Origin: Parvibium lacunae
GTDB taxonomy: Bacteria > Pseudomonadota > Gammaproteobacteria > Burkholderiales > Burkholderiaceae_D
NCBI RefSeq assembly: GCF_003335215.1
Contig: NZ_QPGB01000002.1
Coordinates: 496,001-560,000 of the forward strand
Direction of reading: 5' to 3'
DNA: 64,000 bases
A program made the translations under genes and the position numbers. This document shows, piece by piece, positions 47,609-57,255 of this stretch. The notes beneath the pieces are model-generated. The model had not been told where the DNA came from, did no database searches, and saw nothing but the letters and a program-made list of their open reading frames with translations. The first letter of the stretch is position 1. Each line of letters starts with the position of its first letter.

Positions 47609-48874
47609 ATGCATATCATTATTCTTGGCGCAGGTGTCATCGGCACGACGACCGCCTGGTATTTACGGCAAGCAGGGCATCATGTCACGGTGATTGAACG
47701 ACAAGCTGCGCCTGCACTTGAAACCAGCTACGCGAATGGTGGCCAAATTTCAGTCTCGCACGCCGAACCCTGGGCCAACCCTTATGCGCCCTTGAAAGTA
47801 TTGCAATGGCTGTGGCAACCCGCGTCTCCCCTGTTGTTTCGCCCCCGCCTAGACTTCGCGCAATGGCAGTGGATCGCCCAGTTTTTCGCGGAGTGCCGGG
47901 GGTCACGGTGGCGTCAGAATATTCAGCAACTGGTGATGCTAGGGTTGTATAGCCGCGCCTGCTTGGGTGAGTTACGCGCACACACCGGGATTCAGTATGA
48001 AGCCTTGCAGCGTGGCATTTTGCATTTTTATACCTCTCGTAACGTCTATCAGGCCAGCGCTAAAACAGCAGCGCTCATGCGTGCCGCTGGTTGCGAACGC
48101 GAACTGATTTCGGTAGCGGAAGCGATTGCGATTGAACCTGCGTTACAGACTATCGCGCAGCGGATTGTCGGGGCATCGTACACGGCGCATGACGAATCAG
48201 GCGATGCGCGGTTATTCACAGAACGCCTGGCAGCTTTAGCCGGGCAGCAGGGTGTGGTTTTTCGTTATCACACCACGTGCATTGGTTGGTTAGCCACAGA
48301 AAATCAAGGTACCCAAGAAATTAAAGGCATTCGCGTACAGACTGGCGAGCAAATTCATGACCTGCGTGCGGACGCTTATGTGCTGAGCTGCGGGAGTTAT
48401 AGCCAGCAACTCGCCGCACAACTCGGTTTGGCGCTCAAGATTTACCCAGCGAAGGGCTATTCCGCGACCTTCCCGATCCTTGAATCGGCCGCCGTTCCCA
48501 GTGTGAGTCTGACTGACGATGAATACAAGATTGTCTTTTCCCGCCTGGGGAACCGACTGCGTGTTGCTGGTACCGCAGAATTTAACGGCTTTGAAACAAG
48601 TCTAAATCCACGGCGTTGTGCGCCCTTGATCGCCCGCACCCAAGAGCTGGTGGGAGCAGCCGTTGACTACCAACAAGCTGAATTTTGGACTGGCTTGCGC
48701 CCAGCAACGCCGAGTAATCTTCCCTACATCGGCCCCACCCCGATTACGGGTTTGTACCTGAATACGGGTCATGGCACCCTCGGTTGGACACATGCCTGCG
48801 GCTCAGCAGCGCTGCTCACCAGCATGATTGAACGGCAACCGTTAGCCATTCCCTGGATCGCCCCCCAATTCTGA
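47609..48874 (+). CDS. dadA: D-amino acid dehydrogenase DadA
   Basis: FAD enzyme that deaminates D-amino acids, mainly D-alanine, with electrons passed to the respiratory chain. It has 421 residues. IIILGAGVIGTTTAWYLRQAG binds FAD, and ETSYANGGQISVSHAEPWANP is the DadA signature. GLRPATPSNLPYIGP and YLNTGHGTLGWTHACGSA complete the substrate and FAD contacts. No alanine racemase gene lies next to it. The longer open frame upstream is antisense to xseA. Confidence 0.95.
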   Translation: MHIIILGAGVIGTTTAWYLRQAGHHVTVIERQAAPALETSYANGGQISVSHAEPWANPYAPLKVLQWLWQPASPLLFRPRLDFAQWQWIAQFFAECRGSRWRQNIQQLVMLGLYSRACLGELRAHTGIQYEALQRGILHFYTSRNVYQASAKTAALMRAAGCERELISVAEAIAIEPALQTIAQRIVGASYTAHDESGDARLFTERLAALAGQQGVVFRYHTTCIGWLATENQGTQEIKGIRVQTGEQIHDLRADAYVLSCGSYSQQLAAQLGLALKIYPAKGYSATFPILESAAVPSVSLTDDEYKIVFSRLGNRLRVAGTAEFNGFETSLNPRRCAPLIARTQELVGAAVDYQQAEFWTGLRPATPSNLPYIGPTPITGLYLNTGHGTLGWTHACGSAALLTSMIERQPLAIPWIAPQF

Positions 48875-48884
48875 CCAACCTTAA

Positions 48885-50678
48885 TTAGACCAGTGCAACC
48901 ACACTGGCTGCCCCGTCAACAATGCTGGTGCGTAAGGCTTGGGTCTGTGGCAACAGGTGCTCTGCAAAAAAGAGGGCGCTTTGGCATTTGGCTTGTAAAA
49001 ATCCTGCGTCGCCCTGCCCGGCTTGTAATTGGGTTTGCGCCGCCAGCCAGGCACGCGCCAATTGCCACCCGCCAAGCGTTAGCCCGGCTAACTTTAGATA
49101 AGGCACCGATCCGGCAAACACTGCGTTGATATCCGTTTTAACGTGACTGACAATAAACGCAACAACGTCGCGGAGTGCCAATTGCGCCTCATGCAAACGC
49201 TTCGCCAGGCGTGCCGCCTCAGGATGAGGATGGGCTTTGAGCAGCGTTAAGGTAACCTGAATTCTGGTCAATACAAGTTGGGCGACGGCGCCGCCGTCTT
49301 TCGCAGTTTTACGTCCGACCAGATCATTCGCTTGAATCGCCGTGGTGCCTTCGTAAATCGTCAAAATCCGCGCATCACGATACCACTGCGCGGCCCCCGT
49401 TTCTTCAATGAAGCCCATACCACCATGCACTTGAATACCGAGTGAGGTCACCTCTACCGACATTTCGGTACACCAGCCTTTAACAATCGGCACAAGGTAT
49501 TCGTAGAGGGCCTGCTGTTCCGCTGCTAAGGCAGTATCGACCGTATGGTGGGCGACATCCGCATAGCTGGCCGTGACATACGCCAAGGCCCGCGCCGCTT
49601 CGGTTTGGGTGCGCATCAGCAACAGCATACGACGTACATCAGGATGATGAATAATCGGCCCCGCTGCAGGTAAAGAAGCATCGACCGGGCGACTTTGAAT
49701 CCGGTCTTTAGCATATTGCAGCGCTTGCTGATAGGCGCGCTCCGCCACCGCTAAGCCCTGAACGCCGACGGCAAAGCGGGCGGCATTCATCATGATGAAC
49801 ATGTACTCCAGGCCGCGATTTTCTTCACCCAAGAGATACCCAACAGCCCCTTCCTGTTCAGTGGTGCCGCCATATTGCAGTACACAAGTGGGGCTAGATT
49901 TAATCCCGAGCTTGTGTTCGATAGAGACGCACTGCACGGCATTCCTTGCGCCGAGCGAACCGTCTGCATTCAGCAGGACTTTCGGCACAATAAAGAGTGA
50001 AATCCCTTTGACCCCCGCCGGAGCATCTGGCGTGCGGGCCAGCACAAAATGAATAATGTTTTCAGCCAGATCATGCTCGCCGTAGGTAATAAATATTTTC
50101 TGGCCGCTGAGGCGGTAGGTGCCATCCATTTGCTTGACTGCTTTACTGCGAATCAACGATAAATCCGAACCGGCCTGCGGCTCGGTGAGGTTCATCGTAC
50201 CCGTCCACTCGCCATTGATAAGCTGGGGCAAATAGCGATTGCGTTGCTCTTCCGAACCCGCCGTCATGAGCGCCTCAATCGCCCCATCCGTCAGCAAGGG
50301 GCAGAGCGCAAAAGACAAGTCAGCACTGTTCAACATTTCATTGCAAGCGGTACCAACGACTTTCGGTAAGCCTTGGCCACCAAACTCCACAGGGTGTTGC
50401 AAACCTTGCCAGCCGCCCTCGGCAAATTGTTTGAAGGCTGCACGGTAGCCCTTGGCTGTCGTTACTTTGCCCTCGGCAAAAAAGCTGGGCGCTTTGTCTG
50501 CCTCACGCGCCTGCGGGGCTAACACTTCCCCCGTGAACTTGGCGCTTTCTTCGAGAATCGCTTCCACGGTATCGGGTGTGGCATCCCCATAGCCCGGTAA
50601 GCCGTTGATGGCGTTTAAGTCAGCCAATTCATTTAGAACAAACAACATGTCTTTGACGGGGGCAGCATACGCAGTCAT
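48885..50678 (-). CDS. Long-form acyl-CoA dehydrogenase (DmdC/AidB-like, with C-terminal extension)
   Basis: FAD enzyme for the first step of fatty acyl-CoA oxidation. It has 597 residues, much longer than the 380 of ordinary members, as in the DmdC-type group with an extra C-terminal domain. The core blocks are GTMNLTEPQAGSDLSLIRSKA, GQKIFITYGEHDLA, and QVHGGMGFIEETGAAQWYRDARI followed by YEGTTAIQANDL with the catalytic Glu. AAGGAG precedes the ATG at 50678. The substrate chain is not predictable. The etfBA genes, which take its electrons, are just upstream but separated by a terminator. Confidence 0.92.
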   Translation of the reverse strand: MTAYAAPVKDMLFVLNELADLNAINGLPGYGDATPDTVEAILEESAKFTGEVLAPQAREADKAPSFFAEGKVTTAKGYRAAFKQFAEGGWQGLQHPVEFGGQGLPKVVGTACNEMLNSADLSFALCPLLTDGAIEALMTAGSEEQRNRYLPQLINGEWTGTMNLTEPQAGSDLSLIRSKAVKQMDGTYRLSGQKIFITYGEHDLAENIIHFVLARTPDAPAGVKGISLFIVPKVLLNADGSLGARNAVQCVSIEHKLGIKSSPTCVLQYGGTTEQEGAVGYLLGEENRGLEYMFIMMNAARFAVGVQGLAVAERAYQQALQYAKDRIQSRPVDASLPAAGPIIHHPDVRRMLLLMRTQTEAARALAYVTASYADVAHHTVDTALAAEQQALYEYLVPIVKGWCTEMSVEVTSLGIQVHGGMGFIEETGAAQWYRDARILTIYEGTTAIQANDLVGRKTAKDGGAVAQLVLTRIQVTLTLLKAHPHPEAARLAKRLHEAQLALRDVVAFIVSHVKTDINAVFAGSVPYLKLAGLTLGGWQLARAWLAAQTQLQAGQGDAGFLQAKCQSALFFAEHLLPQTQALRTSIVDGAASVVALV

Positions 50679-50749
50679 GCACAACTCCTTGGTGGGAATA
50701 GGATCACTTAAGCGATTCCTAAACAATCATTATTATTCTTTTTAGCAGA

Positions 50750-50788
50750 CGGGCAATAATAAAAAAGCAGACCGAAGTCTGCTTTTTT
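50750..50788 (-). terminator. Terminator after etfA
   Basis: On the minus strand AAAAAAGCAGAC and GTCTGCTTTTTT (50761-50788) form a 12-bp stem with a stable TTCG tetraloop, followed by ATTATT. Confidence 0.93.
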
Positions 50789-50794
50789 TAACGC

Positions 50795-51724
50795 TTACAA
50801 CGCCGCGGTGAGCTGCGGCACAATCTCGAAGAGATCGCCCACAATCCCATAATCCGCCACCCCAAAAATCGGGGCTTCCGCATCTTTATTGATGGCCACG
50901 ATTACTTTGGAATCTTTCATCCCGGCCAGGTGTTGAATCGCGCCGGAAATCCCAATCGCAATATAGAGCTGTGGCGCCACGATTTTGCCGGTTTGCCCCA
51001 CTTGCCAATCGTTCGGGGCAAAGCCTGCATCCACCGCGGCACGGGACGCGCCCATAGCGGCGGAGAGCTTATCCGCCAAGGGTTCGAGCAGCTTGAAGTT
51101 ATCGGCGGAACCCATACCCCGACCACCGGAAACGATCACTTTGGCGCTAGTGAGTTCAGGGCGATCCAGTTTCACCACTTCGCGTTGTACAAAACTGGCT
51201 TTGCCACTATCGGCTACCGCACTGATGTTCTCCACCGCAGCGCTACCGCCGCTGGCGGCCACGGCATCGAAGGCGGTGGTGCGCACCGTCATCACTTTCA
51301 CCGCATCGCTGCTTTGGACGGTGGCAATCACGTTACCGGCATAGATGGGGCGCTTGAAGGTATCCGCACTTTCTACGCTGATGATGTCGGAAATTTGCGC
51401 CACATCCAGCTTCGCCGCCACGCGGGGCAAGACGTTTTTACCAGAGGTCGTGGCGGGGGCCAAAATGTGAGTAAACCCACCGGCCACGGCCAGCACTTGT
51501 GCCGCCAGGTTTTCTGCAAGCTGTTCAGCTAATGCTGGGGCATCGGCCACCAGTACTTTTGCGACACCGGCGACTTGCGCGGCGGCTTGAACCGCGCCAC
51601 TGCAATTGCTCCCAGCCACCAAGACGGTAATGGGGCCACCGAGTTTTTGCGCGGCAGCAACCGTGTTCAAGGTCGCGGGTTTGAGGGTGGCGTTGTCGTG
51701 TTCTGCAATCACTAAAATAGTCAT
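50795..51724 (-). CDS. etfA: Electron transfer flavoprotein alpha subunit EtfA
   Basis: FAD-binding subunit that carries electrons from acyl-CoA dehydrogenases to ETF-ubiquinone oxidoreductase. It has 309 residues. The C-terminal FAD domain has [55 protein letters not shown] and [11 protein letters not shown], all conserved. It starts 13 bp after etfB. Confidence 0.97.
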   Translation of the reverse strand: MTILVIAEHDNATLKPATLNTVAAAQKLGGPITVLVAGSNCSGAVQAAAQVAGVAKVLVADAPALAEQLAENLAAQVLAVAGGFTHILAPATTSGKNVLPRVAAKLDVAQISDIISVESADTFKRPIYAGNVIATVQSSDAVKVMTVRTTAFDAVAASGGSAAVENISAVADSGKASFVQREVVKLDRPELTSAKVIVSGGRGMGSADNFKLLEPLADKLSAAMGASRAAVDAGFAPNDWQVGQTGKIVAPQLYIAIGISGAIQHLAGMKDSKVIVAINKDAEAPIFGVADYGIVGDLFEIVPQLTAAL

Positions 51725-51737
51725 GTTCGATTCCCCC

Positions 51738-52487
51738 TCAGATCACTTTAGCTTCGTTTTTGAGTTTGTCGACTAAAGCGGCCACATCAGCCACTTTAAT
51801 CCCGGCCTGACGTACCGGCGGCTCGCTCACACTAAGTGTTTTCAGACGTGGGGTGACATCCACCCCTAAGTCTTCCGGCTTCAAGGTATCGAGCGGTTTT
51901 TTCTTGGCCTTCATAATGTTCGGCAAGGTCACATAGCGCGGCTCATTCAGGCGCAAATCGGTTGTCACCACCGCAGGCAAGCTCAACGACAAGGTTTCCA
52001 AACCGCCATCGACTTCGCGCGTCACTTGGGCTTTGCCATCGGCCACCACCACTTTAGACGCGAAGGTGGCTTGCGGGAGATCGGCCAAGGCCGCCAACAT
52101 TTGACCGGTCTGGTTGCAGTCATCATCAATCGCTTGTTTGCCGAGAATGACGAGTTGGGGTTGTTCTTTGTCCACCAAGGCTTTCAGGAGCTTGGCGACC
52201 GCGAGGGGCTGTAAGTCAGCGTCGGTTTCAACCAAGATGGCACGATCCGCGCCAATCGCCAGCGCAGTCCGCAGGGTTTCTTGTGACTGGGCCACGCCAC
52301 AGCTGACGGCAATCACTTCGGTCGCCACACCGGCTTCTTTCAAACGCACCGCTTCTTCCACGGCGATTTCATCGAAGGGGTTCATCGACATTTTGACATT
52401 CGCTATATCCACGCCGGAACCGTCGCTTTTGACGCGGACCTTAACGTTGTAATCCACGACCCGTTTTACAGGTACCAAAATTTTCAT
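51738..52487 (-). CDS. etfB: Electron transfer flavoprotein beta subunit EtfB
   Basis: AMP-binding partner of EtfA, 249 residues. [19 protein letters not shown] is the standard start, [17 protein letters not shown] and [19 protein letters not shown] are signature blocks, and [19 protein letters not shown] precedes the C-terminal arm. GAGGAGCAAGG stands before the ATG at 52487; the open frame extends upstream without homology. First gene of etfBA. Confidence 0.97.
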   Translation of the reverse strand: MKILVPVKRVVDYNVKVRVKSDGSGVDIANVKMSMNPFDEIAVEEAVRLKEAGVATEVIAVSCGVAQSQETLRTALAIGADRAILVETDADLQPLAVAKLLKALVDKEQPQLVILGKQAIDDDCNQTGQMLAALADLPQATFASKVVVADGKAQVTREVDGGLETLSLSLPAVVTTDLRLNEPRYVTLPNIMKAKKKPLDTLKPEDLGVDVTPRLKTLSVSEPPVRQAGIKVADVAALVDKLKNEAKVI

Positions 52488-52876
52488 ACCTTGCTCCTCT
52501 GTGTTGCGCGCTTTTTCATGAAAGACATTGAGCGCACGAATAAACTCGACGACATACCAACCATAGACATTGCTTTGACAATCGCAGATCGACGATGCCC
52601 TCGATGCGCAAAAAGACACGATCAATGCAGCCATCAACATCGTCAGGGCCGTGATAACTCAATCTGTAGGCGGTTAAGCCGATATCTCTGCTTGGCTGAT
52701 CATTATAGCCTTGCTGAAAAAGCCTATACTGCGTTTTTTAGCTAGGCAGCTTCTGTTCTAACGATACCCTAAGGCAGCTAATTTGGGCAGTCTGCTGCAA
52801 GAGGTCCGATTTTTACAACGCGCAACACCACGCCCCACTGGTTGGTGGCGGTATATTCTTTTTCTGAAAGCGCCGT
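52488..52876. other. Gap between divergent etfB and moxR
   Basis: 389 bp without a gene I trust. A TATAAT on the minus strand (52702-52707) could be the -10 of etfB with a leader over 200 nt, but no good -35 accompanies it. Near 52840 a G/C-rich inverted run (CGCCCCAC ... GTGGCG) precedes moxR. The short open frames present lack ribosome sites. Confidence 0.5.
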
Positions 52877-53806
52877 ATGCAAGCACTCTTTGAACCCGTT
52901 TTAACGCAAATTAATCAAATTGTGTTGGGTAAAGCAGAAACTGTACAACTGGCCTGTGCCTGTTTGCTGGCTGGGGGCCATCTTTTACTGGAAGATCGGC
53001 CAGGTGTCGGTAAGACGACCCTAGCACACACCCTTGCGAAAGCGTTGGGATTGGAATTTAAACGAGTTCAATTCACCAATGACTTACTGCCGGCAGACTT
53101 GCTAGGCATTTCTATCTATGAACCGCCGTCTGTTCAAGAAGGAACAAAAGGGCAATTTATTTTCCACCCTGGCCCGGCCTTTACCCAAGTCTTACTCGCG
53201 GATGAAATTAACCGGGCCACTCCAAAAACGCAATCCGCGATGCTGGAGTTGATGGAGGAGCAACAAGTCACGATTGATGGTCAGGCTCGCCCCGTACCCC
53301 AACCTTTTTTTGTCATCGCCACCCAAAATCCGCAAGACTCCGTCGGTACGTTTGCGCTCCCAGAATCACAATTGGACCGTTTCTTGATGCGACTCTCCCT
53401 CGGGTACCCTGACCGTGCCGCAGAGCGCTTGCTGTTGGCGGAACAACGCGGCCGCGAGCGTTTATCTAGCGCCACGGGCGTGCTGAGTACGGCAACGCTA
53501 CTCGCGTTTCAGCAACAGGTACGGGAGCAATACGTGAGTCCAGCGATACTCGACTATGTGCAAGATTTACTAGCCGCGAGTCGCGCTCAAGCCGATTTAC
53601 TACAAGGCCTCAGCCCGCGGGCGGGCCTCGCCCTGCTACAAGCTGCACGGGCCTGGAGCTGGCTGGCGGGACGTGACCATGTGCAACCAGAAGATATCCA
53701 AATGGTCTTTCCCTATGTGGCAGGACACCGCCTGCATACCCGCCAGGGGCAACAAATTTCTGCCACGCAGCTGCGCCAGCTCTGGCAAGGCGTCTCCCTT
53801 GCCTAG
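52877..53806 (+). CDS. MoxR-family AAA+ ATPase
   Basis: Chaperone-like ATPase that usually works with a DUF58/VWA protein. It has 309 residues. Walker A is RPGVGKTTL at about 41-49, Walker B is LLADEINRATPKTQSAMLELMEE, and the sensor block is VIATQNPQDSVGTFALPESQLDRF. It is followed after ten bases by the DUF58 gene and then a transglutaminase gene, the common three-gene set. Confidence 0.93.
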   Translation: MQALFEPVLTQINQIVLGKAETVQLACACLLAGGHLLLEDRPGVGKTTLAHTLAKALGLEFKRVQFTNDLLPADLLGISIYEPPSVQEGTKGQFIFHPGPAFTQVLLADEINRATPKTQSAMLELMEEQQVTIDGQARPVPQPFFVIATQNPQDSVGTFALPESQLDRFLMRLSLGYPDRAAERLLLAEQRGRERLSSATGVLSTATLLAFQQQVREQYVSPAILDYVQDLLAASRAQADLLQGLSPRAGLALLQAARAWSWLAGRDHVQPEDIQMVFPYVAGHRLHTRQGQQISATQLRQLWQGVSLA

Positions 53807-53816
53807 GTGGGCCAGA

Positions 53817-54875
53817 ATGGCAGGATTGATCTCTCACTCTGCGACGCTACGCCAGCGACTGAGGCAACGGCTCAGCAGTATGGTGCGCGGCTGGCAGCCT
53901 GAAGACGGTCCCCTGATATTGCGCCAAAATCGGATTTACGTCCTGCCCACCCGGGTGGGCTGGCTGTTTTTATTGACCCTCATTGCATTGCTATTGGCGG
54001 CGATTAACTACAACTTGGCATTGGGCTATGCCATGACCTTTCTCTTGGCGAGCATTGGTTTAGCCAGTTTATTTCATACCTTTCGTAACCAAGTTCAACT
54101 GGAATTTTCAGCCCTCCCCCTCAACGCACCAGCGATGGCTGAACAACCGCTGAGGCTCACGCTGCGCTGCCGTAATCTGCAGGGCATCCCACGCTTTGCC
54201 ATGCAAGTGCGCGTACACCAACCAGCCGCGTTGGAAGCTGCGCTCAGTCCGGTCATCCTGTCCTTACAACCCCATAGTGATAGTCTCTTTTCCCTTGCCG
54301 TTCCCGCTGGGCCGCGTGGTTATTTCCAAGCTCCGCGCTTGGTGATAGAAACACGTTATCCACTCGGCCTATGGCGAGCCTGGAGTTACTGGACACCGAT
54401 TGTTGCAGGCCTGATCTACCCGCAGCCTGAAACACCCTCACCGCCCTGGCCCAATCAAGAAGCAATCCTCAGCAGTGACACGCCAGCAGGGGGCGCCAAC
54501 CAATTGGGTGACAGTGATTTAAGTCACCTGCGGACCTATCAAAGCGGCGATTTACCCAGCCGCATTGACTGGAAGAGCAGCGCTCGACTGGGCTTACGGG
54601 GCAGCGATACGCCAACCTGGTATGTCAAGGTTTTGTCTGGTCAGCCCCAAGCCGAGCGATGGTTCACGTGGGAACAAACCCAAGGTTTAACGCTGGAGGC
54701 ACGCTTGGCGCGCCTCACCGCGTGGGTACTGAGCAGTCAAGCCGCCCAGTGTGCGTGCGGCTTACGCTTGCCGGGCTATGAACTAGCCCCGGCAGGTAGT
54801 GCGCAACACTATCAACAGTGCCTCTCCGCCCTCGCCTGCTATGGTCTGCCCGCCAAGGAGTACCACCATGGCTAA
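53817..54875 (+). CDS. DUF58 family membrane protein
   Basis: 352 residues. Two membrane helices near residues 45-85 (VGWLFLLTLIALLLAAINYN and LGYAMTFLLASIGLASLF) are followed by a beta-rich region and the DUF58 motif LRTYQSGDLPSRIDWKSSAR at about 240-260. The start at 53817 is ten bases after the moxR stop; an internal ATG (MVRGWQPEDG) would also work. Its end overlaps the transglutaminase gene by eight bases, so the two are translationally linked. Likely acts at the envelope with MoxR. Confidence 0.88.
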   Translation: MAGLISHSATLRQRLRQRLSSMVRGWQPEDGPLILRQNRIYVLPTRVGWLFLLTLIALLLAAINYNLALGYAMTFLLASIGLASLFHTFRNQVQLEFSALPLNAPAMAEQPLRLTLRCRNLQGIPRFAMQVRVHQPAALEAALSPVILSLQPHSDSLFSLAVPAGPRGYFQAPRLVIETRYPLGLWRAWSYWTPIVAGLIYPQPETPSPPWPNQEAILSSDTPAGGANQLGDSDLSHLRTYQSGDLPSRIDWKSSARLGLRGSDTPTWYVKVLSGQPQAERWFTWEQTQGLTLEARLARLTAWVLSSQAAQCACGLRLPGYELAPAGSAQHYQQCLSALACYGLPAKEYHHG

Positions 54876-57255
54876 AGAGGCTACGGCACGCAGCGCTTGG
54901 CAAAATTGGCAACTAACCTGGGCGCTACGCCCACACCGCGAACAACTGCAATTTCTACTCTTGCTGATTAGCGGCATGATTGTGCTGCCGCATCTACCCT
55001 ATTTGCCGTGGTGGATCAGTCTTGGCTTTGGCGCGCTGCTGGGGCTGCGGCTATGGCAGTTGCTAACCCGGCGCGCCAGTTTTGGCCCATGGGCCAGAAG
55101 TCTGATGGTGTTGCTGGCCAGTGCGGGGATCTGGCTCACGTATCGAACCCTGATTGGCCAGGAAGCAGGAACCGCCTACTTGCTACTACTGCTGGCACTC
55201 AAACTACAAGAACAACACACTCGCTTCGGCCGAGGTAAGCGACCAACAGACTCCCTGCGCGATCTGTATCTCACGCTTTTTTTGGGTTTATTCCTGCTTT
55301 TGGCCGGCTTTTTTAATTCACAAAGTTTGCTGCTAGCGCTGTACTTATTGCTGTGTATTGTGGTGATTCTCATCATCCTGATCTACGCCCATCAACTGCC
55401 TGCCAGTGCTGAAATCAGCACCACGGTTAGCGCGAGCACGGGCCTATCGGATGTGGCGCGCCGCGCACTGGTGCTGTGTCTGCAGGCAATCCCGCTGATG
55501 ATCGTTTTGTTTTTTCTGTTCCCTCGCAGTGGCGGCCCCCTGTGGGGCATCCCCCGTGATCAAGCTAGCGCCAAGACAGGCATGTCGGCCTCGATGCGGC
55601 CAGGTGATATCAACCAACTGATTCAAAATCCCAGTATCGCCCTGCGGGCGGAGTTTGTCGACGGCAGCGTGGCCATACAGGCGCAGCGTGCCCAGCTCTA
55701 TTGGCGTGGCCCCGTGCTGGATAACTTCGATGGCCGCAGTTGGCGCAGCACAGAGAGCCTGGCCGCAACCACGCGTGAACTGCCAGATATTCGCCTACCC
55801 GCCAACGCAACGCGCAGCGTATCGTACCGTGTCACCCTTGAACCACAAGGGTATCAATGGCTTTTTCTGCTGGATTGGCCAGATCGCTTCCCGCGAGTGG
55901 AACGGCAGGTCGGGCAACTTGGCTTCTCCCCCAGTGGGGTCAGTCGTTTTCAGTTACAAGCCCGCGGCGGCCAGCCGCTCCCGCAAGTGGGCCTCGAACG
56001 ACTGCGCTACGAAGCCAGCAGCAATCTCTCGGCACAGCTCAACGACCAGCCCGACACTACCTGGCGCGAACGCTGGCTGCAATTACCCCCTGGGTTTAAT
56101 CCGCGCACCCTGGAACTGGCCCAAACCTGGAAACTTCAGGCCCTGCGACAACGCGGCGGGGATGCGCCCGGTGCAGAGGAATCTCAAGCCATCGACAGCC
56201 TGCATCACACCCTGATTCAGCAAGCCTTGCGTTATCTGCGCGAACAAGGGTTTGTTTATAGTCTCAGCCCGCCGCTGCTGGGGCAGCACAGTGTCGATGA
56301 GTTTTTATTCCAGACCCGCAGTGGTTTTTGTGAACACTACAGCAGCGCCTTTGTCGTGCTTATGCGGGCACTCGACATCCCCGCCCGCGTGGTGACTGGC
56401 TACCAAGGCGGGGAACCGAATGAAGTCGATGATACCTGGGTCGTACGCCAGAGTGATGCTCATGCTTGGACGGAAGTGTGGTTACCGCTCAGTGGTTGGA
56501 CGCGGGTTGACCCTACCGCAATGGTCGCGCCAGAGCGCTTGAATATTGGCGCCAGTGCGCAACAACGCCAGCAGCAAGCCGGGTGGCGGCACTGGCCCGG
56601 GTTAAGTTGGGTGGAAGACAGTGTGCGGGCTGCAAGACTACGCTGGGAAGCCCTCAACCATCGCTGGAATCAATGGGTGTTGCAATACAACCGCGAGCAA
56701 CAACAAAGTTTGCTACAACGACTGGGGCTGGCGCAGCAAGACTGGCGACGGCTCTCGGCCTATGTGTTGGTTGCACTGGCGGGGGGCATGGGCATTCTGG
56801 CGAGCTGGATTTTATTGCCATGGCGCCAGTGGTGGCAGCGTGGTGCGCACGTGATTTATTTTTATTGGGTTGTCTTTATTCTGCGGCAACCCAGCCTGAT
56901 TCCGCCTGAGCGCTGGCTGGCTCGACTATACTTACGGTTTGAACAGCGGTGCTTGCATTTATTGCTGGCCCAGTCCGGCCTTCCAGTTTGGGCGTATTCG
57001 TTACGGCGCGGGCAGCGGCAACACTATCAACGGCAGGGGCATGAAGGCTGGGCCACTTGGGGGCAACGTGTACTCATTCCCTTACCTGGCCCGACTCGGG
57101 ATGCGGCGCAGGCAATTTTGGCGCAGCTGTTGGCCTTGCGATACCGCCCCCTCGGCCGTCAGGCTGAATCCACCGCCGCTACAACACAGGCTTTACTCGA
57201 ACTCGAAACATGCATTCATCGTTTGTCGCTCTCCTTACCACATGCCAAAGTATGA
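54868..57255 (+). CDS. TgpA-type membrane transglutaminase
   Basis: 795 residues. Six or so N-terminal membrane helices (to about residue 205) carry a periplasmic transglutaminase-like domain. The catalytic triad reads C488 (SGFCEHYSS), H532 (DAHAWTEVW) and D548 (RVDPT). One more helix (LVALAGGMGILASWILLPW) and a C-terminal DUF4129-like segment follow. P. aeruginosa TgpA of this build is essential and acts in envelope upkeep. AAGGAG precedes the ATG. Its stop overlaps the mltB start as ATGA. Confidence 0.92.
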   Translation: MAKEATARSAWQNWQLTWALRPHREQLQFLLLLISGMIVLPHLPYLPWWISLGFGALLGLRLWQLLTRRASFGPWARSLMVLLASAGIWLTYRTLIGQEAGTAYLLLLLALKLQEQHTRFGRGKRPTDSLRDLYLTLFLGLFLLLAGFFNSQSLLLALYLLLCIVVILIILIYAHQLPASAEISTTVSASTGLSDVARRALVLCLQAIPLMIVLFFLFPRSGGPLWGIPRDQASAKTGMSASMRPGDINQLIQNPSIALRAEFVDGSVAIQAQRAQLYWRGPVLDNFDGRSWRSTESLAATTRELPDIRLPANATRSVSYRVTLEPQGYQWLFLLDWPDRFPRVERQVGQLGFSPSGVSRFQLQARGGQPLPQVGLERLRYEASSNLSAQLNDQPDTTWRERWLQLPPGFNPRTLELAQTWKLQALRQRGGDAPGAEESQAIDSLHHTLIQQALRYLREQGFVYSLSPPLLGQHSVDEFLFQTRSGFCEHYSSAFVVLMRALDIPARVVTGYQGGEPNEVDDTWVVRQSDAHAWTEVWLPLSGWTRVDPTAMVAPERLNIGASAQQRQQQAGWRHWPGLSWVEDSVRAARLRWEALNHRWNQWVLQYNREQQQSLLQRLGLAQQDWRRLSAYVLVALAGGMGILASWILLPWRQWWQRGAHVIYFYWVVFILRQPSLIPPERWLARLYLRFEQRCLHLLLAQSGLPVWAYSLRRGQRQHYQRQGHEGWATWGQRVLIPLPGPTRDAAQAILAQLLALRYRPLGRQAESTAATTQALLELETCIHRLSLSLPHAKV